64,000 nucleotides of DNA, taken from NCBI GenBank assembly GCA_965250245.1, contig OZ252296.1:1612001-1676000 (forward strand), in the 5' to 3' direction. Source of the stretch: JABDIP01 sp965250245 (lineage in GTDB: Bacteria > Pseudomonadota > Alphaproteobacteria > DSM-16000 > Inquilinaceae). Under the pieces are notes generated by a model. That model saw only the letters and a list, made by a program, of their open reading frames with translations. It had not been told where the DNA came from and did no database searches. A program made the translations under genes and the position numbers. Below, one piece after another: positions 8,488 through 17,951 of the stretch. Every line of letters starts with the position of its first letter. Within the stretch, counting starts at the first letter, position 1.

Positions 8488-10020
8488 ATGCGGGAAATGC
8501 TGGAGAAACTGGCGGCGAAACGCGCCGCGGCGCGGCTGGGCGGCGGACAACGTCGGATCGACGCGCAGCATGCCAAGGGCAAGCTGACGGCCCGGGAGCG
8601 CATCGACGCCTTGCTGGACGAAGGCTCGTTCGAAGAATGGGACATGTTCGTCGAGCATCGCTGCAGCGATTTCGACATGGCCGACACCAAGGTCCCCGGC
8701 GACGGCGTCGTCACTGGCTTCGGCAGCATCAACGGACGGCTGGTCTTCGTCTTCAGCCAGGATTTCACCGTGTTCGGCGGCTCGCTGTCCGAGTCCCATG
8801 CGGAGAAGATCTGCAAGGTCATGGACCAGGCGATGAAGGTCGGCGCCCCGGTCATCGGCCTCAACGACAGCGGCGGCGCCCGCATCCAGGAGGGCGTGGC
8901 GTCGCTGGGCGGCTATGCCGAGGTGTTCCAGCGCAACGTGCTGGCGTCGGGCGTGGTGCCGCAGATATCGCTGATCATGGGGCCGTGCGCCGGCGGCGCG
9001 GTCTACTCGCCGGCGATGACCGACTACATCTTCATGGTCAAGGACAGCAGCTACATGTTCGTGACCGGCCCGGATGTGGTGAAGACGGTGACCCATGAGA
9101 CGGTCACGGCGGAGGAGCTGGGAGGTGCGGTGACCCATACCGGGCGGTCCGGCGTCGCCGATCTGGCCTTCGAGAACGACCTGGAGGCGCTGCTGCAGCT
9201 ACGCCGGTTCGTCGATTTCCTGCCCTCGTCCAACCGCGAGCCGCCGCCGATGCGCCCGACCGAGGACCCGGCGGACCGGGCGGAGGAGGCGCTCGACACG
9301 CTGATCCCGGACAATCCGAACAAGCCCTACGACATGAAGGAGCTGATCCTGAAGGTCGCCGACGAGGGCGATTTCTTCGAGATCCAGCCGGATTACGCCA
9401 AGAACATCATCGTCGGCTTCGGCCGCATGACCGGGCGGACCGTCGGCTTCGTGGCCAACCAGCCGCTGGTGCTCGCCGGATGCCTGGACATCGACAGCGC
9501 CAAGAAGGCCGGCCGGTTCGTGCGGTTCTGCGACTGCTTCAACATCCCCATCGTGACTTTCGTCGACGTGCCGGGCTTCCTGCCGGGTACCAGCCAGGAA
9601 TATGGCGGCATCATCAAGCACGGCGCGAAGCTGCTGTTCGCCTATGCCGAGGCGACGGTTCCCAAGGTGACAGTGATCACCCGCAAGGCCTATGGCGGCG
9701 CCTATGACGTGATGTCGTCAAAGCACCTGCGCGGCGACGTCAACTACGCCTGGCCGACCGCCGAGATCGCGGTGATGGGCCCGAAGGGCGCGGTGGAGAT
9801 CATCTTCCGCGGCGATATCGGCGATACGGAGAAGATCGAAAAGCGCACCGAGGAGTACCGGGAAAAATTCGCCAACCCCTTCGTCGCCGGGGCGCGGGGC
9901 TATATCGACGACGTGATCATGCCGCGCAACACCCGCCGCCGGGTCTGCCGGGCGCTCGCCATGCTGCGCGACAAGCACCTGGAGAACCCCTGGAAGAAGC
10001 ACGACAACATCCCGCTGTGA
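8488..10020 (+). CDS. pccB: Propionyl-CoA carboxylase beta (carboxyltransferase) subunit
   Basis: This 510-residue subunit transfers carboxyl from biotin to propionyl-CoA, giving methylmalonyl-CoA. The two crotonase-like halves are clear. The N half has GSFEEWD, DGVVTGFGSINGR, FSQDFTVFGGSLSE and GLNDSGGARIQEGV. The C half has NQPLVLAGCLDIDSAKKAGRF, VPGFLPGTSQEYGGII and KAYGGAYDVMSSKHL. Length and motifs match PccB rather than AccD, which is shorter and has a zinc ribbon. The alpha subunit is not adjacent: it lies about 2.2 kb downstream on the same strand (12209-14188), with three unrelated genes between. Acetyl-CoA or other short acyl-CoAs are possible alternative substrates. Confidence 0.93.
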   Translation: MREMLEKLAAKRAAARLGGGQRRIDAQHAKGKLTARERIDALLDEGSFEEWDMFVEHRCSDFDMADTKVPGDGVVTGFGSINGRLVFVFSQDFTVFGGSLSESHAEKICKVMDQAMKVGAPVIGLNDSGGARIQEGVASLGGYAEVFQRNVLASGVVPQISLIMGPCAGGAVYSPAMTDYIFMVKDSSYMFVTGPDVVKTVTHETVTAEELGGAVTHTGRSGVADLAFENDLEALLQLRRFVDFLPSSNREPPPMRPTEDPADRAEEALDTLIPDNPNKPYDMKELILKVADEGDFFEIQPDYAKNIIVGFGRMTGRTVGFVANQPLVLAGCLDIDSAKKAGRFVRFCDCFNIPIVTFVDVPGFLPGTSQEYGGIIKHGAKLLFAYAEATVPKVTVITRKAYGGAYDVMSSKHLRGDVNYAWPTAEIAVMGPKGAVEIIFRGDIGDTEKIEKRTEEYREKFANPFVAGARGYIDDVIMPRNTRRRVCRALAMLRDKHLENPWKKHDNIPL

Positions 10021-10048
10021 CCGGCGACGGGATGGTGGCGCGGCGGCG

Positions 10049-10696
10049 CTAGAACGCCACCCGGATGCCGCCCGTGACCGTGTGCGACAGGTTCTCGATC
10101 TGGAAAGCGTTGGAGCCGCCGGGCTGGTCGAGCTCCACATTCGGCGTGGCGAAGAAGCGGTAGTCGACGCTCAGCGTGACGCTGTCGGTGACTCCGATGC
10201 CGATCCCGGCGATCGCCTGGTAGGCGACGAGGTACTCGTCGTCGTCGACGATCTGGGTCGCGCCGATGGAGACGTCGTTCCACGAGACCCGGGCCACGCC
10301 GAGACCGCCGCCCAGATAGGGCCGGATCGGCGTGCGTGCGGAGCCGCTGATATCCGGGAAGTCGTAATACCCGTTCGCCATCAGCGCCCAGACGGTGGCG
10401 TTGCCTTCGGCCGATGCGGTGAACAGGATATCGAGGTCGTTCTGCCGGAACGACGCCTCCAGCTCGCCGCGAAAATCGTCGACGAACCGGTATCCGACCG
10501 TGGCGCCGGCCGCAAAGCCCTGCTCGAACTCCGCCTCGCCGGCTGATGTGCCGGCGACTTCCAGCTCAGGGTCCAGCAGGAAATTGGCGCCGCCGAATCC
10601 GCCCACATAAAACCCGCGTTCGGCCTGTGCGGCGGCCGGCTCGGCGGCGATGATCAGGATTGCGGCCAACACGAAGGCCGTAGGATATGCGCGCAT
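10049..10696 (-). CDS. Outer-membrane beta-barrel protein (OmpA/OmpW-like small porin)
   Basis: This 215-residue protein has a clear signal peptide (hydrophobic residues 8-18, cleavage after AAAQA). Alternating strands with aromatic girdles follow, for example GFYVGGFGGANFLL, GATVGYRF, ALMANGYYDF and YLGGGLGVARVSW, and it ends in Phe, the BAM recognition residue. The pattern fits an eight-stranded outer-membrane barrel. It is convergent with pccB, with only 28 bases between the stops. The 215-base gap to the divergent VOC gene should hold promoters for both. The function within the outer membrane cannot be specified. Confidence 0.85.
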   Translation of the reverse strand: MRAYPTAFVLAAILIIAAEPAAAQAERGFYVGGFGGANFLLDPELEVAGTSAGEAEFEQGFAAGATVGYRFVDDFRGELEASFRQNDLDILFTASAEGNATVWALMANGYYDFPDISGSARTPIRPYLGGGLGVARVSWNDVSIGATQIVDDDEYLVAYQAIAGIGIGVTDSVTLSVDYRFFATPNVELDQPGGSNAFQIENLSHTVTGGIRVAF

Positions 10697-10911
10697 GGGT
10701 CGGTACCCCTCCTATCCGTCGGGTTCCTTGGCGGACAGCCGTCGGTTGGGGCGACCGAAGATGACCGAAGTCTAGCGGCCGGCGGGTTGAGAAAGATTTA
10801 CCGAAATTGGATCGAAGGCCGGGAATCTCCACGATGTTCCTTATTTGTTCTCGCATTGGCGGCGATGATCCGGTAGAGTTCCCGTGTTCGTCCTTGGAGG
10901 GAGTAGGGCGC

Positions 10912-11349
10912 ATGGAACAGAGAGTCACCATGGTCACCCTGGGGGTGGCCGACCTGGCCGCCGCCCGGACATTCTACTGCGACGGGCTCGGCTGGAGGGA
11001 ATCGGCGGCCAGCAACGACTCCGTGTCGTTCATCGAGGCCGGCGGCGTGGTGCTGGGCCTGTATGGCTGGGCGCCATTGGCCGAGGATGCCGGCGTTTCG
11101 CATGAAGGGACGGGGTTCCGCGGTGTCGCATTGGCCCACAACGTGGACTCCGAGGCGGATGTCGACCGCGTGCTGCAGGAGGCGGTGGCGGCTGGTGCGA
11201 CGCTGGTGAAGCCGGGAGAAAAGGTGTTCTGGGGCGGCTATTCCGGCTATTTCGCTGATCCGGACGGCCATCTCTGGGAGGTGGCACACAACCCGTTCTC
11301 GCCCCTCGACGCCAACCGCCACATGACCCTGCCGCCGCCGAAAGACTGA
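10912..11349 (+). CDS. VOC-superfamily (glyoxalase/bleomycin-resistance-like) protein
   Basis: This 145-residue protein has the paired beta-alpha-beta-beta-beta layout of the vicinal oxygen chelate fold: VTMVTLGVADLAAARTFYCDGLGW at the start (key residues L, V-A-D, F-Y, G-L-G-W), then FIEAGGVVLGLYGW, and a second module with GYSGYFADPDGHLWEVAHNP, whose DPDGHLWE carries the usual metal-ligand Glu. Members include glyoxalases, dioxygenases and antibiotic-binding proteins, and the reaction here is unknown. The ATG at 10912 has an excellent GGAGGGAG about 10 bases upstream. An in-frame upstream start at 10807 is not supported. It is monocistronic by spacing. Confidence 0.87.
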   Translation: MEQRVTMVTLGVADLAAARTFYCDGLGWRESAASNDSVSFIEAGGVVLGLYGWAPLAEDAGVSHEGTGFRGVALAHNVDSEADVDRVLQEAVAAGATLVKPGEKVFWGGYSGYFADPDGHLWEVAHNPFSPLDANRHMTLPPPKD

Positions 11350-11478
11350 TTTTCGGCCGCATTGCGGACACGGAGGAACCGACCAGGCCCGATCGCACCC
11401 GGATTATTGTGTTTGTGATACAATCCGGAGTGCCGAAGGGCATGCCGCCCGGCAATGCCAGGCAGGTAGGACGGCGGA

Positions 11479-12060
11479 ATGGTCGATTGTCGAACTCTTG
11501 ATGCGGGACCGGAGCATCACCCGGCCGGCCGGAGCTTGCTGGCCTGGATCGTCGGCGCGATGGCCATGCTTGGGATCGGGTCGCTTGCCTGGGTCCTGGT
11601 CGACAGCATGAACCCGGCGGCCGATGTGCCGCGATCCCTTTATGTGACCCTCGAAGACATCCCGGCCGGCGCCAGGGAAACGATCCTCTGGCGCGGCGTG
11701 CCGATCTTCATTGCTCACCGGACGCCCGACGAGATCGCCGCGGCGCGTGCCGATGACGGTGCGGAGATGGCGTTTCCGCAGTTCGACGCCGATCGGGTCC
11801 AGCGTGCGGAATGGTTGGTCGTCGTCGGAGTGGAGACGTTCCGGGGCTGGTACGAATTGTCGGGCCAACAGGAAGGTGACCATCGCGGCCGATGGGGCGG
11901 ATGGGCGGTGACGCATGAAGGGATCGCGTACGACACCTCTGGACGTCTGCGGCGCGGGCGCGGCGGCGGAAACCTGGCGGTTCCGCGATACCGCTTCGTG
12001 TCAGAGGGCCGTATCGAGATCGATTGGCCGATCCCGAAGCCCGAAATCCTGATGCGTTGA
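11479..12060 (+). CDS. Rieske iron-sulfur protein paralog (PetA-like) that has lost all cluster ligands
   Basis: This 193-residue protein aligns by eye along its whole length with the ubiquinol-cytochrome c reductase iron-sulfur subunit. It has an N-terminal membrane helix (about 20-41), VDSMNPAADV, an extended strand region with WRGVPIFIAHRTPDEIAAAR, DRVQRAEWLVVVGV, then YDTSGRLRRG, NLAVPRYRFV and a final strand. The two metal boxes are gone. Where CTHLGC is expected it reads ETFRGW (119-124), and where CPCHGS is expected it reads VTHEGI (144-149). So both Cys/His ligand pairs and both disulfide cysteines are replaced, while the fold-defining flanks are kept. No cytochrome b or c1 gene is nearby. 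A good GGTAGGA lies upstream of the ATG. The frame is intact, so this is probably an expressed protein with a non-redox role. Confidence 0.8.
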   Translation: MVDCRTLDAGPEHHPAGRSLLAWIVGAMAMLGIGSLAWVLVDSMNPAADVPRSLYVTLEDIPAGARETILWRGVPIFIAHRTPDEIAAARADDGAEMAFPQFDADRVQRAEWLVVVGVETFRGWYELSGQQEGDHRGRWGGWAVTHEGIAYDTSGRLRRGRGGGNLAVPRYRFVSEGRIEIDWPIPKPEILMR

Positions 12061-12208
12061 GCCGACGCGTGCTGCCATCCGGCGGCCCGCAACCATCGGC
12101 GCTGTGGCAGTGCGCGCAAATCGGCTAGTTTGGAGGTCAGGAGCGCGGCGCGCAGCGAACGATGCCGCGGGAAGATGATCCGAGGTGCGGGGAGGCAACG
12201 GACCGTCC

Positions 12209-14188
<1,980 letters not shown>

Positions 14189-14201
14189 GCGGGCCGGCGC
14201 G

Positions 14202-14492
14202 ATGACGGAACCGCAACGCAAAGCCGTGCAGGTTGTGATCTCGGGCCGGGTCCAGGGCGTATTCTTCCGCTCCTGGACGATCGATCGGGCGGAATTGCGC
14301 GGGTTGGATGGCTGGGTGCGCAACCGTCGCGACGGCACCGTGGAGGCGCTCTTCGCCGGGCCGGTGGAGGCGGTGGATCATATGCTGGAGGCCTGCTGGC
14401 GCGGCCCGGATTACGCGACCGTCACCGATGTCCGCGTGGAACCGGCCGAAGACCCCGGCGCGACCGGGTTCGAACAGCGTCCGACTGTGTGA
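14202..14492 (+). CDS. acyP: Acylphosphatase
   Basis: This 96-residue enzyme hydrolyses acyl phosphates such as acetyl phosphate and carbamoyl phosphate. The signature VQVVISGRVQGVFFRSW includes the phosphate-binding loop and catalytic Arg. The second conserved element, GLDGWVRNRRDGTVEALFAG, contains the catalytic Asn. The start at 14202 gives normal family length. An upstream start at 14133 would overlap the end of pccA and add a low-complexity Arg/Ser run, so it is rejected. It is placed 13 bases after pccA and is probably cotranscribed with it. Confidence 0.93.
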   Translation: MTEPQRKAVQVVISGRVQGVFFRSWTIDRAELRGLDGWVRNRRDGTVEALFAGPVEAVDHMLEACWRGPDYATVTDVRVEPAEDPGATGFEQRPTV

Positions 14493-14505
14493 GGATTGTC
14501 GGCAG

Positions 14506-14988
14506 TCAGATCGTGACGATCTTCGGGCCCTTGCTCTCCTCGGCCGCCAGCTCCGCCAGCAGATCCTCGGAGTCGCCCAGCGTCTCGGAGTCGTGGTGCG
14601 AGGACGTCAGGGTGGCGCGATAGCGGCGACCGAAGGCCGGCTGCATGATCTGGCCCAGGCGCCGCAGCACGGTCCGCTCCACGCACTGCTCGTCGTCGTG
14701 GCGCCGCACGAACAGCAGCACATAGGTCGCCGGATCGATCTGCTCGATCATCGCATCCTGGCCGAACAGCCGGTTCAGGACGTTGCCGCACTCGTCGCTG
14801 ACCTCGCCCCAGAAGCTCACCTGGCACAGCACGATGCGCGAACGGGTGCCGCGCAGCAGCAGCAGCGCCCGTTGGAACGGCGCCGGATTGCGGTGGCGAA
14901 TCTCGTTGGTGGCATCCCGCACCGTCGCGTAGGACGGCGGCAGGACCGGAACGTCGACTGCGGATTTCAGTACAGCTGCTTGCGGCAT
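14506..14988 (-). CDS. Uncharacterised protein, possible degenerate GGDEF-like fold
   Basis: I do not recognise this 160-residue protein with confidence. It has no signal peptide or membrane helix. The central part (FQRALLLLRGTRSRIVLCQV, then a helix GNVLNRLFG, then the strand pair IEQIDPATYVLLFVRR) has the strand-helix-hairpin rhythm of a GGDEF domain, and the end (RATLTSSHHDSETLGDSEDLLAELA) resembles the strand and helix that follow. The GGDEF signature itself is absent, so cyclase activity is not expected. This resemblance is inference. The gene is convergent with the acylphosphatase (13 bases). A GAGGA lies about 11 bases before the ATG, and a long AT-rich leader (14989-15199) precedes it. 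Confidence 0.6.
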   Translation of the reverse strand: MPQAAVLKSAVDVPVLPPSYATVRDATNEIRHRNPAPFQRALLLLRGTRSRIVLCQVSFWGEVSDECGNVLNRLFGQDAMIEQIDPATYVLLFVRRHDDEQCVERTVLRRLGQIMQPAFGRRYRATLTSSHHDSETLGDSEDLLAELAAEESKGPKIVTI

Positions 14989-15112
14989 AGCGGCATCCTC
15001 AACTCAGCTAATCCCTCCCCGATATCAAGAAGCATACACACAGCTTTTCAGAGAGTGTTGTGTAAAACTTGTGACAATTCTACACGAGAAGAGCGTGCAA
15101 TATTTGAATTGG

Positions 15113-15130
15113 TTAACGAATATTAACGAA
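15113..15130. promoter_or_regulatory. Direct repeat TTAACGAA x2 in AT-rich intergenic region
   Basis: Two exact copies of TTAACGAA begin 10 bases apart, one helical turn, within the AT-rich 211-base gap between the nitrile hydratase accessory gene and the divergently placed unidentified gene. It resembles, but does not match, the TTAA-N7-TTAA site of the alphaproteobacterial regulator CtrA (here the spacing is N6). No gene is visible in this gap. It should contain the promoter of the gene ending at 14506. Confidence 0.3.
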
Positions 15131-15199
15131 AAGCCACAGACAACTTACTTTCAAAATCTCCAGTCTTGGCCGGTTTTTGCAGACTGGAATACTTCCAAT

Positions 15200-15595
15200 C
15201 TACCGGTTCTTCGGCAGTTCAACCGGCTGGCCGTGCGGCGTCGATTGAAAGGCCGCTTCCCACGCGGTCTTGCAATTTGCAAGACCCGACGACGTCGCCA
15301 GCCCCTTGGTCACAACCAGGTGCTCCAGCGCCGCGAGCCAATGGTGGTAGTAGGTGCTGCCGTCATCCGGGTCGCCTGCGGCCTGCTCCCGGCGGATCTG
15401 CGCCGCCAGCGCCTCCGCCCATTCGCTCCAAGTGAACCGGCCGTCCTCATGCAGCTTCAGGGTCAGGGCAAAGGCCTGTGCCTGCCACGGCTCGGCAAAG
15501 ACCGGCCCGTCGGCGTCGCGCGGCAGTCCTGGCAGGGCGCCGATCTCGGCGGTGCCGTCAGGCCGGCTCAAGGTAGTCGTCCCACAGATCGACAT
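15200..15595 (-). CDS. Nitrile hydratase accessory/activator protein (P14K type)
   Basis: This protein of about 131 residues belongs to the nitrile hydratase accessory family, which helps load metal into the alpha subunit. Diagnostic runs are LPRDADGPVFAEPWQAQAF, LKLHEDGRFTWSEWAEALA and STYYHHWLAALEHL. This family resembles the beta-subunit N-terminal region. The start is uncertain. The ATG at 15595 has AAGGA about 9 bases upstream and overlaps the beta-subunit gene by 38 bases. A TTG at 15571 would give 123 residues and a 14-base overlap. Either way it is the third gene of a translationally coupled alpha-beta-accessory operon. Confidence 0.88.
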   Translation of the reverse strand: MSICGTTTLSRPDGTAEIGALPGLPRDADGPVFAEPWQAQAFALTLKLHEDGRFTWSEWAEALAAQIRREQAAGDPDDGSTYYHHWLAALEHLVVTKGLATSSGLANCKTAWEAAFQSTPHGQPVELPKNR

Positions 15596-16223
15596 GGACC
15601 GCGTCCTTCGCCGAGGCGTCCGGTCCCCAGAGCTCCCGTGCGGTGAAGCGCACGCTGTAGACATGCTGCGGCGCGGGGCCGCGCCCGTGGGCATTGGTGT
15701 CCGGGAACACGAACACGCCGTGGTCGCGAGCGATCACGCCGCGCCGGCCGCGTACGTAGCGCGGCAGCCGGGTATGGCCCAGCGGGTTGATGGTCCTGGC
15801 GACCACCGTGTCGCCGACGGCGAATTTCGGGGCGAGGTCGGACTCGATCCGGGTCGAGTGGCCGGCGCGCAGGATGCCTTCGACCTCGTCGACCGTCACG
15901 GCGCGCACATCGGGCGGCACGACGGCGTTGGGATCGGATGCGGTGGCCGCCAACTCGTCGCGGCTGACCAGCCCGGACTCGACCAGCAGCTCGATATAGC
16001 CGTACAGCCAGATCTCGTAATAGCTGCTGGAAAGGTACTGCGCCGCCGGCATGGCCTCGCGGGCGTGGCGCGACTGGTCGATGTTCCATTTGCCCCAGCC
16101 GCGGGTGGCGCCGGCCAGGGCGAACATGCGCCGCTCCCATTCGGCATGGAAGACCGGCTCGTCCGCTTCCGGGTCGACCGGCCCCATGCCGTGCATGCCG
16201 CCCATGTCGTGGATCGAGTTCAT
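15558..16223 (-). CDS. nthB: Nitrile hydratase beta subunit
   Basis: This 221-residue beta subunit of nitrile hydratase starts with the family hallmark MNSIHDMGGMHGMGPV. It continues with EPVFHAEWERRMFALAGA and YYEIWLYGYIELLVESGLV. The C-terminal SH3-like barrel has KFAVGDTVVARTINPLGHTRLPRYVRGRRG in its key positions (G-D-x-V, H-T-R-x-P-R-Y, G-x-x-G) and YSVRFTARELWG. It pairs with the alpha subunit to hydrate nitriles to amides in the cytoplasm. The ATG overlaps the alpha stop by four bases (ATGA), implying coupled translation and 1:1 synthesis. Confidence 0.95.
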   Translation of the reverse strand: MNSIHDMGGMHGMGPVDPEADEPVFHAEWERRMFALAGATRGWGKWNIDQSRHAREAMPAAQYLSSSYYEIWLYGYIELLVESGLVSRDELAATASDPNAVVPPDVRAVTVDEVEGILRAGHSTRIESDLAPKFAVGDTVVARTINPLGHTRLPRYVRGRRGVIARDHGVFVFPDTNAHGRGPAPQHVYSVRFTARELWGPDASAKDAVHVDLWDDYLEPA

Positions 16224-16843
16224 GACGCGCCCCCTCGGGTCTGGCCCGGCAAGAGCGCCTTGCCCGTGCCGATCATGGAGTCCCGGGTGACCAGCGCCGC
16301 CAGCGCGTCCTCGTCCAGGCCGTCCGTGCCGGCGGGCCGTTCGGGGATCACCAGGTAGCGCAGCTCCGCGGTCGAGTCCCAGACCCGGACCTCGACATCC
16401 TCGCCGATCTCCAGGCCGAATTCGCGCAGCACGCCTCGTGGGTCGATGACCGCCCGCGAGCGATAGGGGGCGGATTTGTACCAGACCGGCGGCAGCCCCA
16501 GCACCGGCCACGGGTAGCAGGAGCACAAGGTGCAGACGACCAGGTTGTGCACCTCCGGGCTGTTCTCGATCGCCACCATGTCCTCGCCCTGCCGGCCGCC
16601 GAAGTCGAATTCGGCGATCGCCGCGGTGGCGTCGGACAGCAGCCGCGTCCGGTAGTCCGAATCGACCCAGCTCCGCGCCACCACCCTGGCCCCGTTGCGC
16701 GGCCCGATGCGGTTCTCATAGGCGTCGATGAAGGCGTCCAGCGCCGCCGGTTCGACCAGCCCCTTCTCGGTCAGCACCGTCTCCAGCGCCTTCACGCGCA
16801 GTGCGGTGTCGGAGGGTGGATGCTGATGGTCGTTCTTGGCCAT
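16220..16843 (-). CDS. nthA: Nitrile hydratase alpha subunit, cobalt type
   Basis: This 207-residue catalytic subunit carries the metal claw VCTLCSCYPWPVLGLPPVWYK, with ligands Cys104, Cys107, Ser108 and Cys109. Thr105 and Tyr110 are typical of the cobalt-dependent class, while iron-type enzymes have Ser and Thr there. In the active enzyme two of the cysteines are oxidised to sulfenic and sulfinic acids. Flanking family residues are present (EVHNLVVC, YKSAPYRSRAVIDPRGVL with the conserved Arg, VWDSTAELRYLVIPERPAGT). It is first in a three-gene minus-strand operon. No amidase, aldoxime dehydratase or cobalt transporter gene is seen in the window. Thiocyanate hydrolase is a related but less likely identity. 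Confidence 0.95.
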   Translation of the reverse strand: MAKNDHQHPPSDTALRVKALETVLTEKGLVEPAALDAFIDAYENRIGPRNGARVVARSWVDSDYRTRLLSDATAAIAEFDFGGRQGEDMVAIENSPEVHNLVVCTLCSCYPWPVLGLPPVWYKSAPYRSRAVIDPRGVLREFGLEIGEDVEVRVWDSTAELRYLVIPERPAGTDGLDEDALAALVTRDSMIGTGKALLPGQTRGGAS

Positions 16844-17017
16844 GGGGAACCGCCAGAGGTCTCGATCCCGGCGAGCCTAGCCGGTCGACCGGGGGCTGTC
16901 ATGGCCCGAGGCGCGGCCGGGACTTGCAGATTTTTCTGGCGCCACCGTTCCGAGTGGCCATCTACCCGAAGGTGGCAAGGCATGCCATCGGTCGATCCAG
17001 GAATGGAGGGGACGGAT

Positions 17018-17839
17018 ATGCGCGTGGCGCAAGCGGCGGTTCTGGCGATCTCGGTTCTGGGAATGGTCGTCAGCGGGCTGGGCCTGTCCGTGACCTATCT
17101 GGGCGCCGAGCGGCTGGAGAGGCCGGCCAGGGCGTTCATCCAATGGCAGATCGAGAAGGAACTGCGAGAAGCCTTCTCGATCGAAGCGCCGGCCGCGGAG
17201 GAAGGCGGCGTGCTGGCAGCGGCCCGTCGCGGCCTTGCCGCACGGATCGACGCCGCGGAGGTGGCCCTCGGTGTCGGCATTGCCGAGGTGATCTCCGAGC
17301 GCATCACCACGCTCTGCGTCTGCCGACTTGGGCAGCACGACCGCGAGGACATCGAGGAGCGGTTCGAAGCCGCCAGGGCGAACACCCGGATTTTCGTTGA
17401 GGCCGCGATGCGCGGCAGCATCGAGCGCGATCGTGTCGGCCTGTCGACGTTGAATGACCTGATCGCCGGACACTACGTCGATACCGTGGACAGGCTGATC
17501 CAGGATCTGCGGATCTTCTTCGGCGCGAACCTGGCCCTGTTCGCGGTCATCGGCATCGCCGGAGTGCTTTCCGCATCGGCGCCGCTACTCTTGCTGCCTG
17601 CCGGCCTGTTGTCGGTCTCCACCCTGGGCTCGGCGTCGCTGTATCTGTTTGCCCAGAACTGGTTCTACACCATCCTCTTCGGCAGCTATGTCGGTTGGGG
17701 CTATCTGGTGTGGGTCGGGCTGATCATGGCTTTGCTTGCCGACATCACCATGAACCGCGCGCGCGTGACATTCATCATCCTGGATGCCATCCATCGCGTG
17801 GTCGAGTTCTTCAGGTGCCTGCGGATCGCCACCGACTGA
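17018..17839 (+). CDS. Uncharacterised membrane protein with four predicted helices
   Basis: I do not recognise this 273-residue protein. It has an N-terminal hydrophobic segment (about 5-28), a long charged, probably helical middle (30-165) and three more membrane segments (about 166-185, 187-212, 217-242). The middle holds a compact CVC pair at residues 100-102. The C-terminal tail is basic. GGAGGGG sits just before the ATG at 17018 and fixes the start, although the frame is open far upstream inside the divergent nthA gene. It is flanked by 174 bases to nthA and 112 bases to kbl and looks monocistronic. No function is assigned. Confidence 0.7.
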   Translation: MRVAQAAVLAISVLGMVVSGLGLSVTYLGAERLERPARAFIQWQIEKELREAFSIEAPAAEEGGVLAAARRGLAARIDAAEVALGVGIAEVISERITTLCVCRLGQHDREDIEERFEAARANTRIFVEAAMRGSIERDRVGLSTLNDLIAGHYVDTVDRLIQDLRIFFGANLALFAVIGIAGVLSASAPLLLLPAGLLSVSTLGSASLYLFAQNWFYTILFGSYVGWGYLVWVGLIMALLADITMNRARVTFIILDAIHRVVEFFRCLRIATD

Positions 17840-17951
17840 ATTCCCGGTAACGCCGCCCGTTTCGCCGCCTTTCCGCGCGACGCGGCAAGTCGTGGTTTGT
17901 ATACTCGCGCGCCCCAGCGACCCCAGGCCATTTCGAGGGTGAGCCAGTGCC

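Noticed and set aside
5853..8885. Very long open frame (1010 codons) on the minus strand across the second AsmA gene, ATP12 and pccB
   Set aside because: It is antisense to three well-recognised genes, has low-complexity Arg/Gly/Gln-rich composition and no domain. Long antisense frames are expected in high-GC DNA.
15113..15127. CtrA box TTAA-N7-TTAA
   Set aside because: The spacing is six, not seven, bases, so it was kept only as a direct repeat of unknown role.
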